Source: Trachythela sp. YZ-2020
Lineage: Eukaryota; Cnidaria; Anthozoa; Malacalcyonacea; Clavulariidae
Assembly: GCA_016169945.1 (NCBI GenBank)
Contig: JADLSH010000220.1
Span: 6,001,001-6,065,000, forward strand
Length of the DNA: 64,000 nucleotides
Direction of reading: 5' to 3'
A model generated the notes under the pieces. That model was not told the DNA's origin, made no database searches, and saw only the letters and a program-made list of their open reading frames with translations. A program made the translations under genes and the position numbers. Positions 22,710 through 33,707 of the stretch are shown piece after piece. Position 1 is the stretch's first letter. Each line of letters opens with the position of its first letter.

Positions 22710-25700
22710 ATGGTTGGCATTTTTCCGATTTATTATTGTATGAAGAAGAAATCTTTTCCCTCGAAGTGCAGAATGATATTCAAGAACTCACAGGTAAGAT
22801 TTATTTTATGTTTAATTTGTTATTTTGCGTTTTTTAATTGCAAAAATCGGCAGTGATATTTTGTGTATATTGTCACTGTGAAATTTCGTTAAATATTTGA
22901 ATTAGCCGCGTTATATTTGCATATAAAACCAACGAACTATCGCTTCTTAACACCAAAAGAAAGATTAAAACATCAATTTGAATTGATCTCTAGGAATTCC
23001 ATACCAAATTGCGTAATAAAGTAATGTATTTTGGCAATTGTTTATAAATCTTATAAATAGATGGCACTGACATCAAGTAAAGTCTTTGTTAATGCTATAT
23101 AGTGACTCACACTTAGGCAAATAAGTGAAATAACATTACTTTAAATACAACCTTTAACATCAACAAAATAAGTTTTAAAGATAAGTTAAAACAGTACTAA
23201 AAATTGGAATAACAGAGTGCAGCTAGTGTTTAGTGTAATTTATGCTTAATAGAAGAATTTTACCTGTTTTTACATGAAACTGTTCAGATTGGGTGGCTCG
23301 TCAAAAATGAGCAACTAACCCTAATCTTAACCCCCAACCTAACCCTAATAATCCCTAATGCCTATTTCGGTTGCTCATATATCGAGAAAGAGCCAAAACA
23401 CCTCGGCTGACTTATGTAATATAAACAAAATTCCAATGAACCTGAAATCATAATTTTGTGAACAAGTTTCACCATTGTAACCCACAGAAATGATTATACA
23501 GAGATCTTTCAAGATTGAAATGTATCTAAACAATTTTAACATAAATTACTCAGTCCAGTATATGCCTTATACAACCTAAAAAGTCTGAAACAAATAATCC
23601 CCAAAAGTTTTTGCCATATTTACAAATTAGTAATTCATTATATTGTATATCCCAACAGGGAATTTTCTACCAAATCACTATGCCACAACAAAAGACAAAT
23701 TGTCCCAAGGCAGGGGAGTTGAGAAACAAACAACATGTAAACTGCAGACACCATAAGAAAATTCTGTGCTCTTGCAGGAAATCGTTACTTCAAAACATTT
23801 TATATTGCAATATTATTTGGGTTACCATTATAATGCAATGTGCCCCAATGCACCTTACTAATTTACTCTGTCTAACACCAGGTAATTATACTTGTCAAAT
23901 GGAAAGTATTTCATGTCAATGGTTGACCAGATTATGTGAGCTCTTGTTTCTGGTTAACCCATTAAGTTGTGCACAATGGATTCTTTGTGCCTTACTAATT
24001 CACACAATCTAGTGCCAGACAATTTATCCCATCAAAGGGAAAGTGTTCTATATTATGCTTGATACCAATGTAAATGTTAACCAGACACTATTATACCATT
24101 AACCGGCAAGTTTGGTTATTGGACTTTTGTCGGTCTCAATTTTTAGTACAAAATTGTGTATATATTCAAAGGCAGTTGTAAAAAATGTGAAATGCTGTCT
24201 ATTCCAGTTGCCAAGGGCTAACCACAAATTCATGTGTATTTACCAGGATAATGCTAGTGTGTGTTATTGTTGCCAATGTGTACTTGATTGTGGTTATCGT
24301 TTGGCAACTGTACTGTGTAGCTTAGATACCCAAATTTGCAAAATTTAGAATATTTACCATCTTTCGGTTAACCCATTAAGGTGCAATACACATCTTTGCA
24401 TCATACTACACTATTTCAGTCATTCTAATGCTAGTTGCTGGACAGTTTAATTTACTTGTCAAGTGGAGATTGTTGCCTGTGAACCTTTGCATTGTCAATA
24501 TTAACAAATGTGCAATTAGCCTAATATTCATAATCATTTTTTTAATGAAAATTTTAAATAGCAACCCTTATCAGAAAATGGTTGTTCACCAAGTCCATCG
24601 TTGAAAGTAAATAAAAGAGGCAGATCAGCAGAGAAAAACATTAAATTTGGTTGGAATCAGTCCTTTGAAATTCCAGATAAGGTTTGTTGTATATTGTGCT
24701 AAATATTGTTTCTTAGCCTTTTAAAATGCAATGTGCCCCCATGCACCTGTACAAAGGTACCATTGATGCACCTTACTTTAGCATCCGGAGAGTACCCGGA
24801 GAAAACCCCTCGAAGTACAGGAGAGAACCAACCAGACTCTACTTACATGAGTTGATAAGCGCACCGGAACCAACCTTACCGAGGTAACTAACGTGTTCAG
24901 ACCTGCAGTAATAGGCTTAACTCACTGGTAAGAGACAAGCGCGCTTAGCCACTCGGCCACCCGTGATTCCCACCTGTTGATACGAAATTGAAGTCCTGGT
25001 ATCCATAATGGGTGCTAGGGAAAAATCTCAAACCCTGTTCACTCACAGTGATGATTTTATATTTTCAGACCTATAGGTTTGAACAGGGTTAATAATAATA
25101 GGTAGCAAAATTTCCTAAATGTTCCAAATTTAGAAGGCAGTGCTAGTAAGTTGAAAAAAGCTCGGAATGCTCAGCATGCTCATAATGAGAATTTGTGTTT
25201 CTATAACACTAATTGTATAGAAGCAAGGCTTTGTATTGTTTTCTATAGTTTAAGTGTTGCCATGACACATTGACTCATACATTGCCACAGGTCCGAAGGT
25301 GGTGGGTGTTGAGAATTACTTTTAGACAAATGCCTTGTTTTTAGAATGTCGTCAACGAGCTGCAATTTGGACATTGTTCCAGACCTTGCTACGAGGCAGT
25401 GGTGGAAGGAAGAATAGTGGCTGTGAGAAGATTTTGAAGTTGTTAAAGGTAATATATCATGGAAATTACACACTATACCAGGATAAAATTCCTCTTCTCT
25501 GGTATAACTTCTCTGTCGATATGTTGATATCAGTTGTTATAGGCCTACACTTTAACAGTTAATGCGAGAGTTAACCATGCAGAATTGTCAATTTTTGAGT
25601 AAATATGCAGGGTGTAGTTTAATTATTTGGTATATATGGTGTATAGTAGTTTGATTAAATTTAATTTTACATGTCTGACCCCAGGTCTAGAGCAAGTGTC

Positions 25701-26128
25701 ATTTGTATATTCAAGTTTGATTCAACATAAAAAGAGCATTCATTTTAAACCTCTCCCCATTTTCTGCCAAATGTTGTTGTAATTAATTGTCGGTATTCAA
25801 AGTTTCAAACCTAAAGTTGAGTAGGGTATATTAACTGTTCTTGTAAGAATGGTGTCAGAATATTTATAATTGTGAATACTATGCACTGATTAATAAATGT
25901 AATTATATTTTGTAGGGAACTGATGATGTGGACTGCCAAGTTAAAGCGACAGTCTCACCTGCAATCTTTTTGTGTGATACTTCGGTTATGTATGTTGTTG
26001 GGGAAGGAAGAGTGCTGTGCGACGCTTCACGTGAAGACAAACTTTTAGACTGTCTAATTATGTTAATTTGCGTTCATTACACGTACAATTTTGATTATAA
26101 AGTCCAGAGAAGTGCAATGATATTTTAA
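22710..26128 (+). CDS. Spliced gene of unknown function inside the nested element
   Basis: Candidate exons: 22710-22793 (MKKKSFPSKCRM, donor CAG|GTAAG), around 23659-23780 (Cys/His-rich: NCPKAGELRNKQ, NCRHHKKILCSC), 24562-24681 (KVNKRGRSAEKNIKFGW), 25345-25448 and 25916-26128. Only the last two join in a coherent frame, giving a C-terminus with QVKATVSPAIFLCD, VVGEGRVLCDASRED and LLDCLIMLICVHYTYNF. The phase from exon 3 to exon 4 does not fit, so the model is incomplete or an exon is missing. I recognise no family. It may be the gene of the nested element or a captured host gene; the introns carry the dispersed CACCCTACTTTAG repeat. Confidence 0.4.
23825..24790. repeat. Dispersed 'CTGTCTAACACCAG' repeat copies
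   Basis: Four diverged copies of the ~100-bp unit seen in the integrase introns and at 43.6 kb. The shared words are TGTGCCCCAATGCACCTTAC, CTGTCTAACACCAG and AATTTTACTTGTCAA. Confidence 0.65.
24780..24974 (-). repeat. tRNA-derived SINE-like copy
   Basis: On the minus strand it starts CGGGTGGCCGAGTGGCTAAG, which contains an A-box-like TGGCCGAGTGG as in tRNA-Ser/Leu, and continues through GTGAGTTAAGCC to a TTTTCTCCGGGTACTCTCCG tail. A related copy lies on the plus strand at 39367-39500. It lacks an intact acceptor stem, so it is a SINE and not a tRNA gene. Confidence 0.65.
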
Positions 26129-26455
26129 GAGAAAGCAACCTTTGGAATCAACTATAATAACCAAATCCCTCTTAGCGTTACTCAAGTTTTTACTCTGTTG
26201 GGTCAGTGAAGGATTAAGACTTTACTGCATTCTCTTGGTGTATTTTTAATTGTATATAACTCTAGTGACGTAGTAAATCCATTTATTAAAAAGGAGAGCT
26301 TTGTCTGTTTAATACGTTCCAAGGCCATGTCACACGAAACGATATTGAACGACGATTTATTGATATGTAAATGTTAGAAGTTCATTTACATATCAAATCT
26401 TCGCTAAATTTCGTTCTGTGTAACAGCTTACGACAAAATTTCTACAAGGAGTTTT

Positions 26456-26587
26456 GAATAGCTGAAACGACCCTTTTGAATAGCTGAAACGATCCTTTTG
26501 AATAGCTGAAACGACCCTTTTGAATAGCTGAAACGACCCTTTTGAATAGCTGAAACGACCCTTTTGAATAGCTGAAACGACCCTTTC
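26456..26587. repeat. 22-bp tandem repeat GAATAGCTGAAACGACCCTTTT
   Basis: Six near-perfect 22-bp units lie in the right subterminal zone of the nested element. The following 150 bp continues with related AAACGACCCTTT / AGGGTAAAATCTACCC variants. Confidence 0.92.
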
Positions 26588-29500
26588 GAAGGGTAACGTT
26601 CCTACCCTTTGAGGAGTTAAAACTACCCTCTGAAAGGGGTAAAATCTACCCTTTCGAAGGGTAAGCACCGAAGGGACTGAAACGACCCTTTTGAAAGGGT
26701 AGTCCTGGGGTCAAAAAAACTACTCCTTTCAAGGGGTCAAAACTACTCTTTTGAATTTACAGTGTAGTCAATGTCCAAACAAATCAGAGAAAAGAGACGA
26801 GATTGGTTTCAACGTCGTGTTTGGCAATAGTGTCTGGCACTCGCGCATGCAAAAACTGCACGTATGTTATGAAGCTTTGGAACAACCGGGAGAGTAAGAG
26901 AACAACAAAGGAAGGAAAACTGCAGAAGAAATGCAATGTTCGTTTTTTGTCAAGAGGTGGTTTGGAGGAATTAAAAGGTGAACAAGCAGAGAAAGGAGTT
27001 ACGGTGTGATAGTGTAAGGGAGAAGAGAGCGATGGACGAAATGATTGAGTTTTCTGAGAGCGACTGTGCTGACCTGACGAAATTAATGCAGAACGTTGAG
27101 AGCAAAGACGTCCCTGAAGATATGACACTTCTGTGGGAAATGCAGAGAAAGCAGTTGGCTTCAAAATCACCAGTTGGCTATCGCTGGCATCCAAGGTAAG
27201 CATTTATTTATTTATGTATTTAAAAGACGAAAAGTGTTATATTGATTGTAAAACAAACCTGTGCTGGATTTCACTTACTTACATCCAGTTTGTCTCGTAT
27301 AATTAACATTTTAATATTTTTTCTAGAATTGTGAGGTTTGCACTGGATGTTTACTGCAAAAGTCCAAAATCATTGGATGCAATGCGAGAATTTGTTATTC
27401 TTCCTAGTAATCGTCTCATTAGGTAAATTATTGAAAAATATATTTATTTTACGTAGTATAATAATGCTTCTTTCTATCCATTCCAAAAAGCTTTTACATG
27501 CATACAGTCATATACACATATTATATAAATATACTTGTGACTGTTGTGTGAAAGATTAGGGGAAGACTGTCGTGTTCCCAGAACAATTTTTTGTAAACTC
27601 TAGCTTGTAATGTAGGTACTACAAGAATTCTGTAAGTCAACAGCCAGGATGGAACACGGAAACAATGGAATGGTGTCAAAAGGAAGCTGAGCGAAAAAAT
27701 CTGAAGCCTGCTGATTATTGGGGAGGTCTGGTTGTCGACGAGATGAAAATTCAGGTGTGGACGAGCAAAACCGTATATTTTTTGTATATTAGAAAAAGCA
27801 ATATAATAGTTTTAACTTAATTGTTTTCACAGGAGGATTTACAAATGACAGTGCGAGGAGGCAAACATCAGCTTGTAGGAATGGTTTCTCTAGGGAAAGT
27901 TTATCAATATATGAAACAAGTTGAAACAGGTTGATCCCATCATTTACTTCTAATTACGATAATAAATCAACTAGAGCAAATAAATTGATAAGAAAACTAT
28001 AGTGATTTGCTTTATATAAATATATATATAACTTTTTCCCATTAATTACATTAATATAGGAACGTCAGCCATACAAGTAGCTACTCACTTGCTCCAGTTC
28101 ATTTTTCTGAGTGACTCTGGATTTAGATTTCCGCTAGCGCATTTTCCGACAGCACAATGCCCATCATCAACTCTATATTTCCAATATTGGGAGGGAGTGT
28201 TACAAATGAAACGAGCGGATTTCAGGTATATACATGATTATAATTATCTATTAGCATGCGCATTTTTTTAATATAGAATGGCGCAAATGGAAGACAATAT
28301 ATCATAATACTAATGGAGGTATGACAATAATACTTACTAGTAGGCTAATATATTTTATTTTATTTGAATTTAGCATTTACTACTGTATTTGCGATGGTGG
28401 GGACGCCAACAGGCAGTTTATCAAAATCCATTTTTCAAACTGCAGTCCAATGGACTTACATTTTATTGGCTACAACATGTGGACGGAGGAACCTATGGTA
28501 TTCGAAATGAACTGTAAGGTACTTGACATGCAATATGTAGGGCGAATTGTGAATGTTGCGTCCATTGCCGACGTTCTTACATGCATGATGCAAATCTGAA
28601 ACCTAAAAATACCAATTTTACTATTACTCTTCAGCGGCACCAGTCACTAGCCAATTGATAGTATAAGACCAATTAATTACATATTGAAATTATTACGCAA
28701 AACTATTTTACAGCACAACTTCGAAACAATATCGAGAAGAGCTCGCCTTCTGGAACAACAAGATGCCTAACCAAAGAGGGAAAAAATATATTCTGGTCTC
28801 ACTGGAAGGAAGCGTATTTGTGGGATCAAAGGTGCAACTCCTGTCATTGCCATGAGCGTCTTAAAGAAGACCATTTTGAGCTTACCGCAAGTTCCAGGAT
28901 GAAGAATGGCCTTGCGGAAGATCTGTTAGACAAACGGATGTTTAATCTCATGAAAGTATGTTTAAGTGATATTAGGAGTAACGAGCTAGTCTATATCTAC
29001 CAGATTTAGATTTCTCCCAATTCTAAAATCTCCGAAAATCGAATGACGATTTTTAAAATTTCGATTCCTATTATTTTAATTGTAGGCTTATAAAGAGCAT
29101 CTAACAATGACAAATGGCGAGGAAGATGCAAATAGGCTAAATGAATCGATCGAGCTGCTGAAACATACAAGTGCTATGGTAGAATTGTTTTCTGATAAGC
29201 ATGTCATATACAACGCCAATGATATTCGCCTCCAGAAATTAAACGACGCGCTTGATTACTTCACCAATTGGAAAGATCAAGTCCAACAAGCAAAAAATCA
29301 GTTTTTCTCTGAAAAACTTTGGTTTGATTTGCAATCCATGATTCTTGGCTTTCGCTCCATCGTCGAAGTGAAATTATCCCGCTTTCCAGGATCGGTCATA
29401 AAGCCTGCAATAATGAATCAGGATTTGGTTGAAAATCATTTTTCCCAACTACGGGCTTAAAATGGTCAGAATGAAAATCCCACATATCTCCTAACACAAG

Positions 29501-29858
29501 CTACGCAAAACTCGGTGATATTTGGGCAAACTACAATCAGCAAAAAGGGGAATACCGGCACGAGTAAGAATTCATCGTTTTCTGCATTACCGAAAGAACA
29601 TATTTTCAGCAAGAAAAAGGGAATGTAATTAACACCAGTATATGACTGTGCTATATACTTATAAATAATTATGAATTGGTAACAAGTTACTTTAGTAACG
29701 AATATTTACAACACTGAAATTAAGCATTACATTATTAATATATATAACAACAATTACTATATATATATATATATCAGTATTTAGTGAGAATTTTTGTAGT
29801 ACAGTATACCAAAGTTAGTATATCTATTTAGTTCCATATAACTTCATTGTAATTATAT

Positions 29859-29956
29859 ATAAGGAGAGAATGTTCTCGAGTGATGTATTTCATAATTTCC
29901 AGACCGCAGTAAGCAGAAATTATGAAATACATCACTCGAGAACATTCTCTCCTTAT
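29859..29956. repeat. Perfect hairpin, 41-bp arms
   Basis: Arm 29859-29899 starts ATAAGGAGAGAATGTTCTCG and is perfectly inverted at 29916-29956, around a 16-base spacer containing CAGACCGCAG. Such perfect arms are rare by chance. Confidence 0.95.
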
Positions 29957-30010
29957 CATATTACCGAGTGAACAATAACACAACATAATATAAATATATA
30001 TATAGATTTT

Positions 30011-30132
30011 CGCTTACCTCAAAACTGGTCTGCAACAGGCTGTTTCATCTGTAAAAGAATCATCAGGCAGTAAAAAAGAATCATCATTTTACAGATGAAA
30101 CAGCCTGTTGCAGACCAGTTTTGAGGTAAGCG
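30011..30132. repeat. Perfect hairpin, 46-bp arms
   Basis: Arm 30011-30056 starts CGCTTACCTCAAAACTGGTC and is perfectly inverted at 30087-30132. The 30-base spacer carries part of an AAAGAATCATCA duplication. Outside the perfect arms AGATTT/AAATCT continue the symmetry imperfectly. Confidence 0.95.
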
Positions 30133-30401
30133 ACTGAAATCTGTAATTTGCTCTAACTATATGTTGTCGAGCACTCTTTGCGTTTCGTAGACCTAAACCT
30201 ACACGTATATATATATATATATATATATATACATACATATGCTGTTAATATAACTGTATAGGTTTAAAAATAAAGTGCTACAGTATATCTATCAATTCAT
30301 TCAATGTGCATGTTCAACGTTCTCAATAGGATTTTATAGGCCTATAGTAAGTTAAATCATATTGATACGTTTCTTTAAAATATTAAGTTTTAATAAAATA
30401 G

Positions 30402-33400
30402 TTACATGCGACGAATTCGTAATCTTGGAAAGCGATGTGGGAGATCCTCCCCAGATCCTCCATTAACTACTGTGTAGCATGACATGACTTGATGGCTCGG
30501 CATAATCTGACACTGTGTTATTGTCAATGCCAGCTCTGACGCAAGTTTTTCCTTGTTCCATCGAGACAGACAACGAACATTGTATGCACAACACAAACGT
30601 TGCAATTCGCATTTGGTATACAAGCGAAGTAAGCCTTTGTGCGTTAATGCATTCACCAAAGACAACAATCGTGCGTGAGTAATTCGTTTCCCCGGGCTCC
30701 GATCTTGCTCCATTTGCTGAAGATGGACTTTCATCTTTTTCTCGTCTGCTTTTTCCTTTCGTTGTAACACTGCCTTGCGATGTGCCAGGGATTTCTTCAA
30801 GTGATAATCGCGTCGAAAATCACGAAGAAATTGCCCTGCACCCATCTTCATGTATCTTTCCACAATCTCCCCAAATAGCTCTTTCACCAAGTCCTTTAAA
30901 AATATATTAATTAAAGATTACTAAAGTGCTGTAGAAGAAAAATTCACAAATATCATTCCTTAGATTTGGTGGTGCATCAAAACTATAACAAAAATATATT
31001 TCGAATTATACGTACGTGTTTTCAATTTGTGCAACGTCCTTTAGTTTGACCAGAAGCATTCAAAGTGGTCAAAAGAAAATTAAATTGAAAATTAGTAGAA
31101 CTGAACAATTACATGAACGTACCTGATCTTCATCTTCATTCAAATGAAACAAACGGCCAAATTGATTTTCTAGAGCTTTGTTGCTTGCGACTGACTTTAT
31201 GGAAATATCAACCATGCTGGATTGATGGCACGTCAACTTTGCAAGGTTGATATTATTCACTCTTTCTTGCTCCAGGGTCATGAAGAACTCATAGGCTCCG
31301 TCGGTTATATGCAACAATCCCCTTTCTCGAAACTGGCGAGACTCGGTAACATTGAGTGTCTCCGGATTTGCTGTAATATTACTAAGAGTGGCGAAGGGCA
31401 TTATGACATTATTTTCCAGCAGGTGCATTTTCTTCATTTCCTTTACAACTTTTTCACGAACAGCCAGCGTATCGGATTGCTTGTTTTCTTCCGCATACCG
31501 TCGACTCTTTTCAAGGGATTTCCTTAATGCCCATCCTCCAACATACCTGATTTTACCTTTTCCTTCCGATTCCATTTCATCCACTCTGAAACAAACCGGA
31601 TCCTGCTCTTCTTGCTTTCGCACTCGCTTACCCACTTCCGCGGTAAACAGACCATACAGGTGAAACAGTAACTGTGCTGCGAAGGTTTTCTGACCAGCGT
31701 TAATATCTGACCATTTCTCAACATTAAATGCACTGATTACACCACTCCGGTACTCGTTGGTTATGAACAGCTCGTGAAGCTTACCTGTCGCGCACGTGAA
31801 GTTCTTATTCGTGATGTGTACATCTTCTAAATTTTCCGTGAGGTAATCGTTGAATACTGTAAAGACTCTGAACCAAAGGACACATGCCAACAAGGTGAAT
31901 GTCTCGAGGTTTTCCATCGCGAAACTAGCGGCTGAATTGATGGATTCGGAAAATGGATCAGTAGTACATTTACTGCTCGACTCGATGAAGGATTTAATAT
32001 GGAAATCAGATGGAAGGCGAGAAAGTTCATTGCTAAAATCGCTCAAACACAACAAGACATTCTCAAGATTAACCGACACACCTTCGGCTGATTCAAAAAA
32101 ATTGTTTGCCACTGCTTCGTACTGCAAACAATCGTCCGTTCTACTTCCGCACCCGCCGTTTTGATCATTTACGCAGCTTTCGCTTTCTTCACTTTCTGCA
32201 ACAAAACATGCATTGTCCAGTTCGATCTTTCTACAACAGCGAAATGTTGGTACTGGCTCTCCAGATGACGTTGTTATCAATTTGGTAAGTGATGGTGGAG
32301 ATTGCATTAAGAAATTCTTGCGGAATCCTACGACTCTAATATCATCTTCGTGTCTCACTCTTGAAATTGCGACGTAAGTTTGGCCAGGAATAAACTCAGG
32401 AGAACAGTGAACAACTATGCGCTTCATTGTTAAGCCCTGTGACTTGTGAGTGGTGATCGCGTAACAAAGCGTTAAAGGAAACTGTGTGCGACTGGCCTTT
32501 ACCTTTCCTGCTGCGTCATATTTGTACCAAATTCTGCGTTGTATCGTAACCAAGCCAACCTTGGGAAAATTTACCAGCAGACTTTCACCATTCTGGTCAA
32601 CACCAACAAATTCACCGCAAGTTCCGTTTCGCAACTGATTACTGATATTGTACAGGAGCATGACTTTACATCCTGGTTTTAGATAGAGGGTCGCGCTTAT
32701 CGTTCTGTTGAGTGATTTGCCATAACCGGTATCTGAACTTTCAAAGGTTAACTTTGGACCAGGAAGAGAAGCTAAAATAGTGGCATTATGAACTTCGACA
32801 GGAAGTCTCTTGAAATATATGTGAGTTGGCGATGCTGATAGACTTTCCGAGCTGGAAGGAAACTCTCTCGACAGACCACAAAAATAGCGCTCAGTTTCGT
32901 CATCACATCTGCAGCTTCTTATCGTATCCAATGCTTCTTTAAACTTTACTTCCGCCTCCTCTTGCCTTAAGATTTTTGTCAGTTCGAACCTATGAGGAAA
33001 AACCTCTTTAAACAACTTTGATTCGTAGACTGGTTCTCCATCATCCATCACACTCTGAATTGGTTTAAGTTGCCAGAAATCTCCTACCAATATAACCTGA
33101 AGACCGCCAAATGGAAAGCAATTATTCGATATCTCCTGATGTAGCAGATTAACCAGATTAAATAGACGTCGACTTGACATGGAAATTTCGTCCCAAATTA
33201 ATACGTCGATGTTTCTGATTTGTTCAATGACGTTCTCCCGCTCAAGGCAACGCCCTAGTAACTTATCTTGTGGCAACTCCGCGGTTTGTAACCCATAGTG
33301 TGAATGAACAGTTTTGGCCAACCCGTTGTACGCTTCGCATGCTATTCCACTGGCACAAACAATCTGGCATTTATTTCCTTTTTCATGCAACTTTGATCTG

Positions 33401-33519
33401 ATCTCATGTACCACTGTAGATTTGCCAACACCACCTTTGCCAAATATGCAAACGTTGTGTCCAGTTGTTGCAAAATTCAAAACGTTCAATTGCTCAGATG
33501 TTAATTTTGTGTATGCCAT
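30402..33519 (-). CDS. Pif1-like SF1B DNA helicase with a novel C-terminal region
   Basis: Two exons: 33519-31123 (ATG at 33519, donor CAG|GTACGT) and 30893-30402, joined in phase 0, about 960 residues. Residues ~1-430 form a Pif1/RecD2-type helicase core: FGKGGVGKSTVVHE (Walker A), LIWDEISMSS (Walker B), VILVGDFWQLKPI (motif III), ELTKILRQEE, and near the end CYAITTHKSQGLTMKRIVVH and YVAISRVRHEDDIRVVGF. A ~350-residue middle part rich in Ser/Glu/Cys matches nothing I know. The second exon is basic and helical (RDYHLKKSLAHRKAVLQRK) and ends in CAYNVRCLSRWNKEKLASEL. It should unwind DNA 5'-3' in the nucleus. It is intact while the neighbouring transposase is broken, and its start lies about 190 bp inside the right TIR. 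Confidence 0.88.
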
Positions 33520-33707
33520 GTTAACCTTATTACCTTAATAACAAAAATATATAAAAAATTACTCTTTCCTCATGCCTTATCGACCATGAAATTAAGCTGT
33601 TTAATCTGTTTTGAAGTTCACGGCTTGGTTATAACTATACACAGTCAGAATTTTACAGTTAGAATTTTTTTATTTATTGTATTTCACCTAAGGAGGTATG
33701 GGTGATC

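Larger units (their letters stand above)
21458..26767. mobile_element. 5.3-kb element nested in the P-like transposase
   Basis: ACACTGTAAATTCAAAAGAG at the left is inverted at the right end, and the homology continues into GTAGTTTTGACCCC. TCAAT occurs just outside both ends (21453-21457 and 26768-26772) and is a possible 5-bp TSD; using it restores the host frame. Subterminal regions are repetitive: GGGTAGTTTTGAC/AAGGGTCGTTTC blocks on the left and a 22-bp array on the right. The interior holds a spliced gene of unknown function and a SINE. The superfamily is unknown. Confidence 0.75.
20846..29628 (+). pseudogene. P-element/THAP9-like transposase, decayed and interrupted
   Basis: Exons by frame and splice signals: 20846-21457, continuing after the nested element at about 26773-27195; 27327-27422; 27616-27754; 27833-27929; 28060-28224; 28374-28518; 28714-28955; 29086-29628. 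Early exons encode an unrecognised N-terminal region (IMKEFSKKD; LWGDKVKKV) and a Cys pair with basic residues (RACKNCTYVMKLWNNRE). The catalytic part fits the RNase H-like fold of P-type transposases: WGGLVVDEMKIQ (first Asp), CICDGGDANRQF (second Asp), then NQDLVENHFSQLRA (Glu), followed after a stop by NGQNENPTYLL. Damage: frame changes in the Cys-pair exon and near 27000, one near 28720, and a TAA at 29458-29460 beside the Glu motif. This copy is probably inactive and the element may depend on another source. Confidence 0.78.
29629..30401. other. Convergent intergenic region with AT repeats
   Basis: This separates the 3' ends of the P-like transposase and the helicase genes. It contains (TA)n microsatellites at about 29757-29773 and 30205-30230 and the two long hairpins entered separately. 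No gene. Confidence 0.8.

Noticed and set aside
24780..24974. tRNA-Ser or tRNA-Leu gene
   Set aside because: Only the D-arm/A-box part is preserved; the acceptor stem and T-arm do not form, and a related copy at 39.4 kb shows a SINE-type tail.
29458..29460. Recoded stop in the P-like transposase
   Set aside because: The TAA lies in a gene with several other frame changes, so a disabling mutation is more likely than readthrough.
30402..33519. Helitron
   Set aside because: A Pif1-like helicase is present but without a Rep HUH domain, and the element has long TIRs and a TSD, which Helitrons lack.
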